A DNA stretch of 64,000 nucleotides. Source: Betaproteobacteria bacterium (GTDB taxonomy: Bacteria > Pseudomonadota > Gammaproteobacteria > Burkholderiales > Usitatibacteraceae). The notes beneath the pieces were generated by a model. It did not search any database and was not told where the DNA came from. It was given only the letters and a program-made list of their open reading frames with translations. This document shows positions 35,573 to 44,419 of the stretch, one piece after another (the first letter of the stretch is position 1; each line of letters starts with the position of its first letter). The stretch covers positions 62,001-126,000 of the forward strand of contig JAEUMY010000021.1 in assembly GCA_016791265.1 (NCBI GenBank), written 5' to 3'. The position numbers and the translations under genes are program-made.

Positions 35573-37150
35573 TCAGCCGTCCTTGAGGATTTCCCGCGCG
35601 CAGTTGTGCCCCGGCACCCCGGTCACGCCGCCGCCCGGATGCGCACCCGACCCGCACAGATACAGCCCCTTCACCGGCAAGCGATAGTTGCCGAAGCCCA
35701 GCACTGGACGCGCGCTGAAGAGCTGATTCAGCGACAGCTTGCCGTGGAAGATGTCGCCGCCGACCAGACCAAACTTGCGCTCCAAATCCAGCGGCGTGTG
35801 AATCTGCCGCGCGATGACGCTCGCCTTGAAGTTGGGTGCATGGCGGGTGACGGTGTCGATGATGCGATCCGCCGCGGCCTCGCGCTCATCGTCCCAGCTT
35901 CGACCATCCGGCAGCGCATAGCGAAAGTGCTGGCAGAAGAGGCTCGCCACGTGCTGGCCCGGCGGTGCGAGCGAGTCATCGACGGTGCTGGGGATCAGGA
36001 TTTCCACGATGGGATTCCGAGACCACCCGTGCTCGCTGGCCTCGCGATGCGCGCGGTCCATGTAGTCCAGCGTGGGCGCCATGATGATGCCCGACGACAA
36101 GTGCGGGCCGGGCTCGGGCGAGCAGGTGAAACGCGGCAGCTCGGCGAGCGCCACGTTCATGCGCAGCGTCGCGGACTCGCAGGCGATGTGGCGGAATCGC
36201 TGGCGCAGCTCGTCGGACAGCGCCTCGGCGTCCACCAGCTTGTCCATCAGGAGCCGCGGGTTGACGTTCGCGACCACGCGCGCCGCGGACAAGGCTTCGC
36301 CTGATTCAAGCGTGACCGTGAACCCGTTTTCCGCCTTGCGAATATTCGCAACGCCGACGCCGGTGCGAAGTTTCGCACCGCGCGACCTGGCCTCCTTCGC
36401 CATGGCCTCTGTGATCGCCCCCATGCCGCCCACCGCGTGGCCCCAGATGCCGGGTTTGCCGTTCACTTCGCCGAAGACGTGATGCAGCAGCACATAGGCC
36501 GAACCGGGTGTCCAGGGTGAGGCGAAGTTGCCCACCACCGCATCGAAGCCGAAGCACGCCTTGACCGGCTCGCTCTCGAACCAGCGCTCCAGCAGCTCGG
36601 CCGCGGACATCGTGAACAAGTCCAGCACATCGCGCCGCGCGGCCATGTCGAGCTGCTTGAACCGTCGACCAATCTTGATCGCGCCAAACAGATCGGCGAT
36701 TCCGCCCCCCACATTGGGCGGCGTCTCCAGCAGGAGATCACGCAACACGTCAGCCACGCGGTCCAGCATGGCGTAGTAGGCCGGCAGCGCGGCCGCATCC
36801 TTCTTCGAATAACGCGCGACTTCGGACTGCGTGGCCTCGAGCCCCCCGCCGATGCGGATGCATTCACGATCGGACAGCGGAAGGAAGTTCGAGAACGGCC
36901 GCTCCACGATGCGCAATCCGTGCTCGCGTAACTTCAAGTCGCGGATGATCTTGGGATTCAGCAGGCTGACGGTGTAACTGGCCGTCGAGTTGCGAAAGCC
37001 GGGATGGAATTCCTCCGTGACCGCGGCGCCGCCGACCACGTCCCGCTTCTCCAGCACACAGACCGACTTGCCGGCCGCCGCGAGATAGGCCGCGCACACC
37101 AGCCCGTTATGGCCGCCGCCGACGATGGCGATGTCGAAACGATCCGCCAT
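35573..37150 (-). CDS. FAD-dependent oxidoreductase of the phytoene-desaturase-like family
   Basis: A 525-residue flavoprotein. It has the N-terminal dinucleotide fold FDIAIVGGGHNGLVCAAYLA near 5-24 with ADP-ribose Glu in VCVLEKRDVVGG, an R-V-V-A-N-V-N-P strand, and the C-terminal FAD motif GLYLCGSGAHPGGGVTGVPG near 495-514. This is the pyridine nucleotide-disulphide oxidoreductase-domain 2 (PYROXD2)/CrtI-like group found across bacteria; substrate unknown and no carotenoid genes nearby. The ATG at 37150 overlaps the hydrolase stop (TGATG). Palindrome copy 12 encodes A-N-I-R. Confidence 0.87.
   Translation of the reverse strand: MADRFDIAIVGGGHNGLVCAAYLAAAGKSVCVLEKRDVVGGAAVTEEFHPGFRNSTASYTVSLLNPKIIRDLKLREHGLRIVERPFSNFLPLSDRECIRIGGGLEATQSEVARYSKKDAAALPAYYAMLDRVADVLRDLLLETPPNVGGGIADLFGAIKIGRRFKQLDMAARRDVLDLFTMSAAELLERWFESEPVKACFGFDAVVGNFASPWTPGSAYVLLHHVFGEVNGKPGIWGHAVGGMGAITEAMAKEARSRGAKLRTGVGVANIRKAENGFTVTLESGEALSAARVVANVNPRLLMDKLVDAEALSDELRQRFRHIACESATLRMNVALAELPRFTCSPEPGPHLSSGIIMAPTLDYMDRAHREASEHGWSRNPIVEILIPSTVDDSLAPPGQHVASLFCQHFRYALPDGRSWDDEREAAADRIIDTVTRHAPNFKASVIARQIHTPLDLERKFGLVGGDIFHGKLSLNQLFSARPVLGFGNYRLPVKGLYLCGSGAHPGGGVTGVPGHNCAREILKDG
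36338..36349. repeat. GCGAATATTCGC palindrome, copy 12
   Basis: Inside the FAD oxidoreductase gene, read A-N-I-R; palindrome extends to 16 bp. Confidence 0.97.
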
Positions 37151-38001
37151 CACGCCGCCAGCAGGAAGTCGCGCACAACCTTGATCTGACCCGCGTCCAT
37201 GAACATGGGCGCATGGCCCACGTCGGCGAACTCCACGCCGGTCACGTTCGGTCGTGCGCACATGGCCTGAAAGGTCTCGGGCAAGAGCAGATCGGAGTTG
37301 GCGCCGCGGGTCAGCAGCACCGGGCAGGTCACCTTGTCCCAGTAGAACGACAGGTCGACATCAGCGGCGATGGCTTTGCTGAAGACTTCGGCAATGGCCG
37401 GATCGTAGGAGAACTGCCAGCGCCCGTCGGGCAGGCGGCGCGCGCCACTGGTGGCGACATGCGTCCACTGCGACTCGGTGAGCGGGCCAAAGGGGCTTGC
37501 CGCCTTCACCGCCGCCACCAGGGCGGCTTCGTTCTCGAACGCCATGCTCTTGCCGACATAGGCGCCGATGCGCTCGAGAGAGGCCTTGGGCACCAGCGAT
37601 CCGACATCATTGATCACCAGCCGGCGAATCGGCGAATTCGGCTGTGCCGCGAGAATCATGCCCAGAATGCCACCCATGGAGGTGCCCAGCCAGTCGACGA
37701 CCGGCGCGCCCGTGCGGGCGATGAGCGCATTGGCGTCGGCCGCGTACTGCGGATAGTTGTAGTCAGCCTTGTTGGCCAGCCAGTCGCTGCGGCCCCGCCC
37801 GGCGGCATCGAAACAGATCACCCGGTACTGGTCATACAAGGCGCTGGCGAGATCGTCGAAGTCGCGCGCATTGCGGGTCAACCCGTGGGCGCACACCAGC
37901 ACGCGCTGATTGCTGGGATGGCCCCAGTCGTTGTAGGCGATCTTGTGAAACCCGGCCTGTGAAAGCCCGAGGCAGTGAAGTTCTCTCATATCCATTCCCA
38001 T
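37150..38001 (-). CDS. Alpha/beta hydrolase
   Basis: A 283-residue hydrolase. Seen: VCAHGLTRNARDFDDL near 36-51 (oxyanion strand), CFDAAGRGRSDW near 63-74, nucleophile elbow WLGTSMGGILGM near 104-115, acid region LTRGANSDLLLPE near 229-241, and catalytic His in FADVGHAPMFMD near 258-269. It is coupled to the FAD oxidoreductase downstream. Three in-frame ATGs (38001, 37995, 37989) lie close together; I keep the first. Substrate unknown. Confidence 0.85.
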   Translation of the reverse strand: MGMDMRELHCLGLSQAGFHKIAYNDWGHPSNQRVLVCAHGLTRNARDFDDLASALYDQYRVICFDAAGRGRSDWLANKADYNYPQYAADANALIARTGAPVVDWLGTSMGGILGMILAAQPNSPIRRLVINDVGSLVPKASLERIGAYVGKSMAFENEAALVAAVKAASPFGPLTESQWTHVATSGARRLPDGRWQFSYDPAIAEVFSKAIAADVDLSFYWDKVTCPVLLTRGANSDLLLPETFQAMCARPNVTGVEFADVGHAPMFMDAGQIKVVRDFLLAA

Positions 38002-38139
38002 GTCGGAGCCTATCCCGGAAAATTACCGCGTCGCCCGATTCGTCAACCGCGCTGCCCGTCGTTCCAAGTTGCGACTGCGCTTCTCCTAGCCAATGCGGAC
38101 TTGCTCGCCACAATTTTCGACAGATTCCAAGGCGATTAG

Positions 38140-39774
38140 TCAGTCGATGGCATCCTTGCTGCGGGCCCATTCCCGCAGCACGAATTTCTGGATCTTGCCC
38201 GTCGAGGTCTTCGGCAGCGGGCGGAAAATGACCGTCTTCGGGACCTTGAACCGGGCCATGCGCTCGCGGCAGAAGTCGATGATTTCGGACTCGGTGGCCG
38301 TGACACCTTCCTTCAACTCGATGAACGCGCACGGCGTCTCGCCCCACTTCTCATCCGGCTGCGCCACGACGGCGGAGAGCATCACCGCCGGATGGCGCGA
38401 GAGCACATCCTCGACTTCCTGCGATGAAATGTTCTCCCCGCCGGAAATGATGACGTCCTTGGACCGGTCCTTGATCTTCACGTAGCCATCCGGATGCATG
38501 ACGGCGAGATCGCCTGAATGGAACCAGCCGCCCTTGAACGCGGCGTCGGTCGCCTCGGGATTCTTGAGATAGCCGCGCATGGTGATATTGCCGCGGAACA
38601 TGATCTCGCCCATCGTCTCGCCATCGGCGGGCACGGGCTGCATCGCGTCCGGATTCATCACCGTCATGTCTTCCTGCAGGAGATAGGCGACCCCTTGCCG
38701 GCCGTTCAGCTTCACCTGATCGTCGAGTGACTGCGCCGACCATTCCGGATGCTTGGCGCACACCGCCGCCGGGCCGTAGGTTTCGGTGAGACCGTACACA
38801 TGGGTCAGGTCGAAGCCCATTTTCGCCATGCCTTCGATCACGGCGGCTGGCGGCGGCGCACCGGCGACCAGGCAATGCACCTTGTGCGTGATGCCCGCCT
38901 TCAGCTCAGCGGGCGCATTGATGAGGAGATTGTGGACGATGGGCGCGCCGCAGTAATGCGTGACCTTGTGTTCGCGAATGAGCGACAGGATCAGCTTCGC
39001 ATCCACCTTGCGCAGGCAGACATGCGTGCCCGCCGCGGCGGTGATGGTCCAGGGAAAGCACCAGCCGTTGCAATGGAACATGGGCAGCGTCCAGAGATAC
39101 ACCGGATGCTTGGGCATCGACCAGTCGAGAATGTTGTTGATCGCGTTGAGGTAGGCGCCGCGATAGTGATAGACCACGCCCTTCGGATTGCCCGTGGTGC
39201 CGGAGGTGTAGTTGAGGCACACGGCATCCCACTCGTCGTCCGGGTTGCGCCACGCGAAGTCCGGGTCGCCAGCCGCGATGAACGACTCGTACTCCCACTC
39301 ACTCAGCCGCTGCCCGCTCTCCCTCAGCGCATCGTCGACATCGATGACCAGCGGCCGTCGCTTGACCAGCGCGAGCGCCTTTTCCACGGTGGGCGAATAT
39401 TCGCAATCGGTGACCAGCACCTTGGCTTCGCCGTGATCCAGCATGAAGGCGATGGCCTCGGCGTCCAGCCGCGTGTTGAGGGTGTTCAGCACCGCCCCGA
39501 TCATGGCCGGGCCGAAGTGCATCTCCACCATCTCCGGCGTGTTGGCGAGCATCGCGGCCACCGTGTCGCCTTTGCCAATGCCGTGTTGCGCCAGCGCGGA
39601 GGCCAGTCGCCGTGCCCGCGCGTAGGTGTCCTTCCAGGTGTGGCGGCGCGCGCCGTGCAGGATGGAGACGCGGTCGGGAAAGGTGCCGGCGGCCTTGGCC
39701 AGAAAGCTGACCGGGTTCAATGGCGCGAAGTTGGCCGCGTTCCTGTCGAGTCCGCTTTCGTAGGCGCTTCGCAT
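38140..39774 (-). CDS. Acyl-CoA synthetase (AlkK/DmdB-like AMP-binding family)
   Basis: A 544-residue ANL-superfamily ligase forming acyl-CoA from a carboxylate, ATP and CoA. Seen: P-loop NYTSGTTGNPKGVVYHY near 178-194, HVYGLTETYGPA near 318-329 (adenine/Thr motif), GWFHSGDLAVMHPDGYVKIKD region near 420-440, and the C-terminal catalytic lysine in KTSTGKIQKFVLR near 522-534. The AlkK/DmdB group prefers medium-chain or methylthio acids, which is not certain here. ATG 39774 is picked for its GGGGAG site; upstream in-frame starts run through two palindromes and are rejected. Copy 13 reads E-Y-S. Confidence 0.9.
   Translation of the reverse strand: MRSAYESGLDRNAANFAPLNPVSFLAKAAGTFPDRVSILHGARRHTWKDTYARARRLASALAQHGIGKGDTVAAMLANTPEMVEMHFGPAMIGAVLNTLNTRLDAEAIAFMLDHGEAKVLVTDCEYSPTVEKALALVKRRPLVIDVDDALRESGQRLSEWEYESFIAAGDPDFAWRNPDDEWDAVCLNYTSGTTGNPKGVVYHYRGAYLNAINNILDWSMPKHPVYLWTLPMFHCNGWCFPWTITAAAGTHVCLRKVDAKLILSLIREHKVTHYCGAPIVHNLLINAPAELKAGITHKVHCLVAGAPPPAAVIEGMAKMGFDLTHVYGLTETYGPAAVCAKHPEWSAQSLDDQVKLNGRQGVAYLLQEDMTVMNPDAMQPVPADGETMGEIMFRGNITMRGYLKNPEATDAAFKGGWFHSGDLAVMHPDGYVKIKDRSKDVIISGGENISSQEVEDVLSRHPAVMLSAVVAQPDEKWGETPCAFIELKEGVTATESEIIDFCRERMARFKVPKTVIFRPLPKTSTGKIQKFVLREWARSKDAID
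39393..39404. repeat. GCGAATATTCGC palindrome, copy 13
   Basis: Inside the acyl-CoA synthetase gene, read E-Y-S; flanks G/A. Confidence 0.97.
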
Positions 39775-39808
39775 GCGCGCTCCCCGTGATTGTTCTGTTT
39801 CTCCCGGT

Positions 39809-39820
39809 GCGAATATTCGC
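39809..39820. repeat. GCGAATATTCGC palindrome, copy 14
   Basis: In the 75-base gap between divergent genes, 34 bases upstream of the synthetase ATG; palindrome extends to 14 bp. Confidence 0.97.
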
Positions 39821-39835
39821 ATGCTTTGATTTAGT

Positions 39836-39847
39836 GCGAATATTCGC
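39836..39847. repeat. GCGAATATTCGC palindrome, copy 15
   Basis: Same gap, 27 bases from copy 14. It ends 2 bases before the lipoprotein ATG and fills the position where a Shine-Dalgarno should be. Confidence 0.97.
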
Positions 39848-39849
39848 GC

Positions 39850-40257
39850 ATGAAACGACCTGCCCCTCTCTTTCTGACCTGCCTGCTTGCCGCCCTGTTG
39901 ACGGGCTGCTTCGGCGCCTTCACCGACCCCGCCACCCGCCTCGCCGCCGACCTGAAGGACGCCGCCGCCCTGGTCGGCAAGGACGCGGGCGCGCGGCACA
40001 CGCACATCCATCGCACGCCGTCCCGCGCCGGCGAATGCGCCGGGCCGTATCGCGTTCAGATCGATCAGGTCGGCGCGCTCATCGTGTGGTGCAAGAGCGA
40101 GACCACCGGCGAAACGCTCACCAGCCATAGCACCACTTCACACGGCGACACGGTGGCGGCCCGGGAGACGTTCATCGTCGACAAGCGTCCGTCCGAGGAC
40201 CTCACGATCGACTTGGCGCGCATCGAGGGCAAGGTCACCGTCGTGGCGGTGCGCTGA
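39850..40257 (+). CDS. Small lipoprotein of unknown function
   Basis: A 135-residue predicted lipoprotein: a short basic start, hydrophobic helix and lipobox LLTGC with the acylated Cys near residue 20. The mature part has two further Cys (in GECAGPY and IVWCKSE), possibly a disulphide, and a Thr/Ser-rich stretch. No family recognised. Its stop overlaps the yaeQ start (TGATG), so it is first in an operon with yaeQ and a pseudouridine synthase. No Shine-Dalgarno is present; palindrome copy 15 sits there. Confidence 0.75.
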   Translation: MKRPAPLFLTCLLAALLTGCFGAFTDPATRLAADLKDAAALVGKDAGARHTHIHRTPSRAGECAGPYRVQIDQVGALIVWCKSETTGETLTSHSTTSHGDTVAARETFIVDKRPSEDLTIDLARIEGKVTVVAVR

Positions 40258-40808
40258 TGGCCCTCAAGTCGACCATCTACAAGGCCGATCTCTCCGTCGC
40301 TGACCTGGATCGGAACGTCTACGCCGACTTTCCGCTCACGCTCGCGCTGCACCCGTCCGAGACGGAGGAGCGGCTGATGGTGCGCCTCGTCGCCTTCGCA
40401 CTCTTCGCCGACGAGCAGCTCGCCTTCGGCCCCGGCATCAGCACGCCCGAGGAGCCTGACCTCTGGCAGCGTGACCTGACTGGCCGCATCGAGCGCTGGA
40501 TCGAGATCGGCCAGCCAGACGACAAGCAGATCGGCCGGGCCAGCGGGCGGGCGGATGAAGTCGTGGTGGTGGCCTACGGGCGCGGGGCGGATGTGTGGTG
40601 GAAGGGCATCGAACCCAAGCTCACGCGCTTCCAGAAGCTCACGGTTCTTTGCATCGAGGCTGACACTTGCAAGGCGCTCAACGCGCTTGCAGCGCGCAAC
40701 ATGAAGCTCGCCGCAACGATTCAGGACGGCCATGTGCTGATCGCGGGCGACGCCGGATCGGTCGATGTCGCCATCGAGACGCTGAAGACCGCGGAGTCCG
40801 TGCGATGA
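40257..40808 (+). CDS. yaeQ: YaeQ family protein
   Basis: A 183-residue cytosolic protein starting [20 protein letters not shown], the family hallmark, followed by [20 protein letters not shown] near 36-55 and [20 protein letters not shown] near 68-87. YaeQ has a PD-(D/E)XK-like nuclease fold. The E-P-D-L-W and I-E-x-G-Q-P-D-x-K motifs that would form the active site are present. Biological role is not settled. Coupled on both sides by start/stop overlaps. Confidence 0.93.
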   Translation: MALKSTIYKADLSVADLDRNVYADFPLTLALHPSETEERLMVRLVAFALFADEQLAFGPGISTPEEPDLWQRDLTGRIERWIEIGQPDDKQIGRASGRADEVVVVAYGRGADVWWKGIEPKLTRFQKLTVLCIEADTCKALNALAARNMKLAATIQDGHVLIAGDAGSVDVAIETLKTAESVR

Positions 40809-41761
40809 ACGGCAAAAGCGGCGGCAAGACGCTGACCCTGCCCAAGAAGGTCAAGCCGACGCCGGCGCCGGCTTCGCGCCCGGCGAACCGCCGCGCGAGG
40901 ACGGACGGACTGCCGCCGACCAAGCCACGCGCGCGTGGAGCGCCTGCGTCGACCTCCACGCCACCCGCCCCGCGCCCGACACCCAGCGCCCGCCCAGTCG
41001 CACCGGCGCCCACGCGCACCGCGCCCGACGACGGCACGGTCCGCGTCTCCAAGCTGATGAGCGAACGCGGCCTCTGCTCCCGTCGCGAAGCCGACGCGTA
41101 CATCGAACGCGGCTGGGTGTTTGTCGATGGGGTGAAAGTCACCGAACTGGGCACGCGAATATTCGCCACGCAGACGATCACCCTGTCCCGCGATGCGCAG
41201 ACGGCGCAATTGCAGAGCGTCACCATCCTGCTCAACAAACCCATCGGCTTCGTGTCGGGCCAGCCCGAGCCCGGCTACACGCCCGCCGTGACGCTGATCG
41301 TGCCGGACAACCGCTGGAAGGAAGACGAGGCGACGCAACGCTTCAATCCGGTCCACTTGCGCGGACTCGCGCCCGCCGGTCGTCTCGACATCGATTCCAC
41401 CGGCCTCATCGTCTTCACCCAGGATGGCCGCGTCGCCAAGAAACTCATCGGCGAGGATTCAAACGTCGAGAAGGAGTATCTGGTTCGCGTCGAAGGGACG
41501 CTCGACGAAGGTGGCTTGAAGAAGCTGAACCACGGCTTGTCGCTCGATGGCAAGGCGCTCAAACCGGCCAAGGTGAGCTGGCAAAACGAGGATCAACTCC
41601 GCTTCGTTCTGCGCGAGGGCAAGAAGCGGCAAATTCGTCGCATGTGCGAGCTGGTCGGCCTGAAAGTCGTCGGGTTGAAGCGCATCCGCATCGGCAGCGT
41701 GGTGCTCGGCAAACTCCCTGTCGGCCAGTGGCGATATTTTCGGGAAGACGAGCGCTTCTAG
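40805..41761 (+). CDS. 23S rRNA pseudouridine synthase, RluF/RluB type
   Basis: A 318-residue pseudouridine synthase. A basic Pro/Ala-rich tail (1-75) is followed by an S4 RNA-binding domain ([20 protein letters not shown] near 82-101) and the RsuA/RluB-type catalytic domain with the Asp in [17 protein letters not shown] near 196-212 and [19 protein letters not shown] near 275-293. It isomerises a uridine in 23S rRNA. Order of motifs favours RluF over RluB, but I leave the symbol blank. It overlaps yaeQ by ATGA. Palindrome copy 16 encodes R-I-F-A at the end of the S4 domain. Confidence 0.88.
   Translation: MNGKSGGKTLTLPKKVKPTPAPASRPANRRARTDGLPPTKPRARGAPASTSTPPAPRPTPSARPVAPAPTRTAPDDGTVRVSKLMSERGLCSRREADAYIERGWVFVDGVKVTELGTRIFATQTITLSRDAQTAQLQSVTILLNKPIGFVSGQPEPGYTPAVTLIVPDNRWKEDEATQRFNPVHLRGLAPAGRLDIDSTGLIVFTQDGRVAKKLIGEDSNVEKEYLVRVEGTLDEGGLKKLNHGLSLDGKALKPAKVSWQNEDQLRFVLREGKKRQIRRMCELVGLKVVGLKRIRIGSVVLGKLPVGQWRYFREDERF
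41155..41166. repeat. GCGAATATTCGC palindrome, copy 16
   Basis: Inside the pseudouridine synthase gene, read R-I-F-A; flanks C/C. Confidence 0.97.
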
Positions 41762-41800
41762 CGTCTGCCTCTGGGCCGTGAAGACGAGACGCTAGAAGCG
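41753..41800 (+). terminator. Long inverted repeat overlapping the pseudouridine synthase stop codon
   Basis: Perfect 14-bp arms (41753-41766 and 41787-41800) with a 20-base loop; the left arm contains the TAG stop. No T-run follows, so it may protect the mRNA 3' end or be a weak terminator. The rest of the gap to 41874 shows only the next gene's ribosome site. Confidence 0.45.
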
Positions 41801-41874
41801 GTCCTGATAGGATTCAGAAGCAGCCTCGATCGATTACCGAACGACTTGCGTAGTTTTGAAGCCGGGAGAATGCC

Positions 41875-42312
41875 GTGGCCAACGAACCCAAGACTCGCCC
41901 CACTGACGCCAGCGTGCAGGCGTTCATTTCCAGCGTCGCCGACTCCCAAAGGCGCGAAGACTGCGAAACAGTCTGCGCCCTGATGGAGAAAGTCACCCGG
42001 TCCAAGCCAGTGATGTGGGGCCCATCCATCGTGGGTTTTGGTTCGATGCCGCTCCATTACGCCAATGGCAAATCGCTCGACTGGCCGCTGGTGGGATTCT
42101 CGCCGCGCAAGGAGGCGCTGACCCTCTACATCATGGCGGGCTTCGAGGACTACGCGCCGCTGATGGCCAAGCTCGGCAAACACAAGATCGGCAAGTCCTG
42201 CCTCTATGTGAAGAAGCTGGCGGACATCGACCAGAAAGTGTTGAAGCAACTGGTGGAGCAGTCCGTGAAGCACCTCAAGGCCATGCGGAAACCCTCGGTG
42301 CGGGACTGCTGA
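41875..42312 (+). CDS. DUF1801 domain protein
   Basis: A 145-residue small cytosolic protein of the DUF1801 (YdhG-like) family. Seen: VQAFISSVADSQRREDCETV near 14-33, MWGPSIVGFGSMPLHYANG near 47-65, and a C-terminal ADIDQKVLKQLVEQSV helix. The fold is thought to bind small ligands; no defined reaction. It begins with GTG at 41875, preceded by GGGAGA. An ATG 5 bases earlier is out of frame. It converges on folD with 9 bases between. Confidence 0.85.
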   Translation: MANEPKTRPTDASVQAFISSVADSQRREDCETVCALMEKVTRSKPVMWGPSIVGFGSMPLHYANGKSLDWPLVGFSPRKEALTLYIMAGFEDYAPLMAKLGKHKIGKSCLYVKKLADIDQKVLKQLVEQSVKHLKAMRKPSVRDC

Positions 42313-42321
42313 ACGGCGCGC

Positions 42322-43206
42322 TCAGCCGATGCGCGTGTCCGCCCGGGTGGCGCGAATGCCAGCTGCCGTCTCCGCCGCCTTCAACGTGTTGGACAACAGC
42401 ATGGTGATGGTCATCGGCCCGACGCCGCCCGGCACGGGCGTGATCCACGACGCGATTTCTTTCACCGTGTCGAAATCCACATCACCGACCAGCTTGCCGT
42501 CCGGCAGCCGGTTGATGCCGACGTCGATGACGACCGCGCCCGGCTTCACCATGTCGGCGGTCACCATGCGCGGTTTGCCGACGGCGGCGACCACGATGTC
42601 ACCCTGGCGCACGATGCCGGCGAGGTCGCGCGTGCGCGAATGGCAGACCGTGACGGTGGCGCCGGCGTGCAGCAGGAGAAGCGCCATGGGCTTGCCGACA
42701 ATATTGCTGCGGCCGATGACCACGGCGTGCTTGCCCTCCACCGCCACTCCGGCGAATTCCAGCATCTTCATTGCGCCGAACGGCGTGCAGGGCGGAAACA
42801 GGGATTCCCCCACGACCAGCTCGCCGATGTTGCCGTAGGCGAACCCGTCCACATCCTTCGCGGCGGCGATGGCCTCGATGACGGCGCGGCTGTCGATCTG
42901 GCGCGGCAGCGGCAGTTGCACGAGGATGCCGTGGATGGCCGGGTTCGTGTTCAGGCGACTGATGAAGGCGATGAGCTCCGCCTCGGTCGTGCTGGCGGCC
43001 AGGGCGTGAACTTCGGAATGCATGCCGATGGCTTCGCAGGCGCGCGCCTTGTTGCGAACATACACCTTAGACGCGGGGTCGTCGCCCACGATGACGACGG
43101 CCAGGCCGGGGGTGACGCCGATGCTGCGCAAGCGGTCCACGCGCACGCGGAACTCGGCGCGAAGTTCCTGGGAGAGTTGGTTGCCGTCGATGAGTTTTGC
43201 GGTCAT
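42322..43206 (-). CDS. folD: Bifunctional methylenetetrahydrofolate dehydrogenase/methenyl-THF cyclohydrolase
   Basis: A 294-residue enzyme interconverting 5,10-methylene-, methenyl- and 10-formyl-THF. Seen: the catalytic [14 protein letters not shown] near 48-61 (Lys of Y-x-x-x-K), [13 protein letters not shown] near 90-102, [32 protein letters not shown] near 165-184 for NADP, and [10 protein letters not shown] near 265. It lies downstream of fau on the same strand, so two folate C1 enzymes are adjacent. Confidence 0.96.
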   Translation of the reverse strand: MTAKLIDGNQLSQELRAEFRVRVDRLRSIGVTPGLAVVIVGDDPASKVYVRNKARACEAIGMHSEVHALAASTTEAELIAFISRLNTNPAIHGILVQLPLPRQIDSRAVIEAIAAAKDVDGFAYGNIGELVVGESLFPPCTPFGAMKMLEFAGVAVEGKHAVVIGRSNIVGKPMALLLLHAGATVTVCHSRTRDLAGIVRQGDIVVAAVGKPRMVTADMVKPGAVVIDVGINRLPDGKLVGDVDFDTVKEIASWITPVPGGVGPMTITMLLSNTLKAAETAAGIRATRADTRIG

Positions 43207-43262
43207 GGAGAGACTGGTTCCCGAATGTTTGAATTGAGCGGATGGGTGCGCGGCGTGTCGGC

Positions 43263-43850
43263 CTAGTGCGAATATTCGCGCGATGGCGTGATGACCGCAT
43301 CCAGCTGAACGTCGGTGGTGCCGACCGGCACACGATCCACAACCTGGCAGTCAAACGCGAGTGCCAGCCGATAGGGCACCGCGCCGGGACAATCGGCGAA
43401 CAGTCGGTCGTAGTACGCCTTGCCGTAGCCCATGCGGTTGCACTCGGCATCGAACGCGAGGCCGGGGGTGAGCACGAAGTCGGCCTCGCGCAGGGCGAAT
43501 ATTCGCGAAGGATCGGCGCTCGGTTCCCGAATGCCCCACGGGCCGGGCTCGAGGTCAGCCGCGAGGTCGGTCACGCGATACAACGTCAACACGTTGCGCG
43601 CCTTGTCGATGCGCGGCAGCGCGAGCACCTTGCCATCGGCAAGGACGGTCTTCAGAAAAGGTTCAGTGTCGACTTCGCTCCCGAAACCGACATAGGCCAG
43701 AACGGCGCGCGCGCGCCGATAGCGAATATTCGCATTGAGCCGGCCGCAGAGCAGGATGGAGTCCAGCTTGCGCTGAGAGGGTGGCATGGCGTCCCGCGCG
43801 GCGAGAACCCGCTTGCGGAGGGCGACCTTGGCCTCGTGGAGCGCGCTCAT
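43263..43850 (-). CDS. fau: 5-formyltetrahydrofolate cyclo-ligase
   Basis: A 195-residue ATP-dependent enzyme converting 5-formyl-THF to 5,10-methenyl-THF, supplying folD. Seen: [15 protein letters not shown] near 8-22, [18 protein letters not shown] near 49-66, the C-terminal [20 protein letters not shown] near 138-157 (nucleotide/folate site with G-Y-G-x-x-Y-Y-D). ATG 43850 overlaps the upstream glycosylase gene stop as ATGA. Remarkably, three palindrome copies fall in this 588-base gene: A-N-I-R near residue 40, R-I-F-A near 116 and E-Y-S at the very C-terminus, one per reading frame. Confidence 0.93.
   Translation of the reverse strand: MSALHEAKVALRKRVLAARDAMPPSQRKLDSILLCGRLNANIRYRRARAVLAYVGFGSEVDTEPFLKTVLADGKVLALPRIDKARNVLTLYRVTDLAADLEPGPWGIREPSADPSRIFALREADFVLTPGLAFDAECNRMGYGKAYYDRLFADCPGAVPYRLALAFDCQVVDRVPVGTTDVQLDAVITPSREYSH
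43268..43279. repeat. GCGAATATTCGC palindrome, copy 17
   Basis: At the C-terminal end of fau, read E-Y-S two codons before the stop; flanks T/G. Confidence 0.97.
43495..43506. repeat. GCGAATATTCGC palindrome, copy 18
   Basis: Middle of fau, read R-I-F-A; exactly 227 bases from copy 17; flanks G/G. Confidence 0.97.
43722..43733. repeat. GCGAATATTCGC palindrome, copy 19
   Basis: N-terminal part of fau, read A-N-I-R; exactly 227 bases from copy 18; flanks A/A. Confidence 0.97.
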
Positions 43851-44419
43851 CGATTCCGCCTCGCGAGGCGGCCAAGTTCCACCCAGATGTCCTCGCGCCA
43901 GAACCTGGTTGCGAGACCGGACGGGGAACACAACACGAAAACTCGCGTCTCGCCGATGCGCGCCGTCTGCACGCCGTACCCGGTGGACCGCCCCAAGGCG
44001 GCGCGCGCCGCGTTCTTGCTGGTGAAAGCGACCCAATCAGGCCGATGGCGAAGCATTTTTTTCGTGAACGCCGGCACATCGAAGGCATTGTCGGGCAGCT
44101 CTTCATCCGTGCCCGAGCAATGCTTGCAAAGATCGGTGAGCCCCACGCCCAGCGTCAGCAACTGCGAATATTCGCCGGGCGCGAAGAGGCGCGGCGTGAT
44201 GCCGGCGCGATGCAAGGCCGGCCAGAAGCGATTGCCAGGCTTGGCGTAGTACGCCCGCGCAGCGGCGGACGCGCGGCTCGGCGCCGTGCCGCAGAAAACA
44301 AGGCGGAGCCCAGGTGCGAGCAAGTCTGGAACGAGATCGTCCACGCGGTCCCGATCAGCATGTGTCTGCGCCGCGCGCGCAGGTCTGTCGGCGAGAACAC
44401 GGGGAGCGTGCGAAGTCAT
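43847..44419 (-). CDS. Mug/TDG-like uracil-DNA glycosylase family protein
   Basis: A 190-residue protein similar to mismatch-specific uracil glycosylase: LRLVFCGTAPSRASAAARAY near 37-56, KPGNRFWPALHRAGITPRLF near 58-77, VGLTDLCKH near 88-96, and a C-terminal VFVLCSPSGLATRFW. In canonical Mug the first motif is G-I-N-P-G with a catalytic Asn; here it is G-T-A-P-S, so that residue is absent. Possible roles are a divergent base-excision enzyme or a DNA-binding relic. It overlaps both the acyltransferase-like gene upstream and fau downstream by ATGA. Confidence 0.75.
   Translation of the reverse strand: MTSHAPRVLADRPARAAQTHADRDRVDDLVPDLLAPGLRLVFCGTAPSRASAAARAYYAKPGNRFWPALHRAGITPRLFAPGEYSQLLTLGVGLTDLCKHCSGTDEELPDNAFDVPAFTKKMLRHRPDWVAFTSKNAARAALGRSTGYGVQTARIGETRVFVLCSPSGLATRFWREDIWVELGRLARRNR
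44164..44175. repeat. GCGAATATTCGC palindrome, copy 20
   Basis: Inside the Mug-like gene, read E-Y-S; flanks T/C. Confidence 0.97.

Noticed and set aside
43268..43733. Regularly spaced palindromes as a CRISPR-like array
   Set aside because: Repeats are 12 bases, spacing is 227 bases of coding sequence, and copies are scattered through the whole window; no cas genes.
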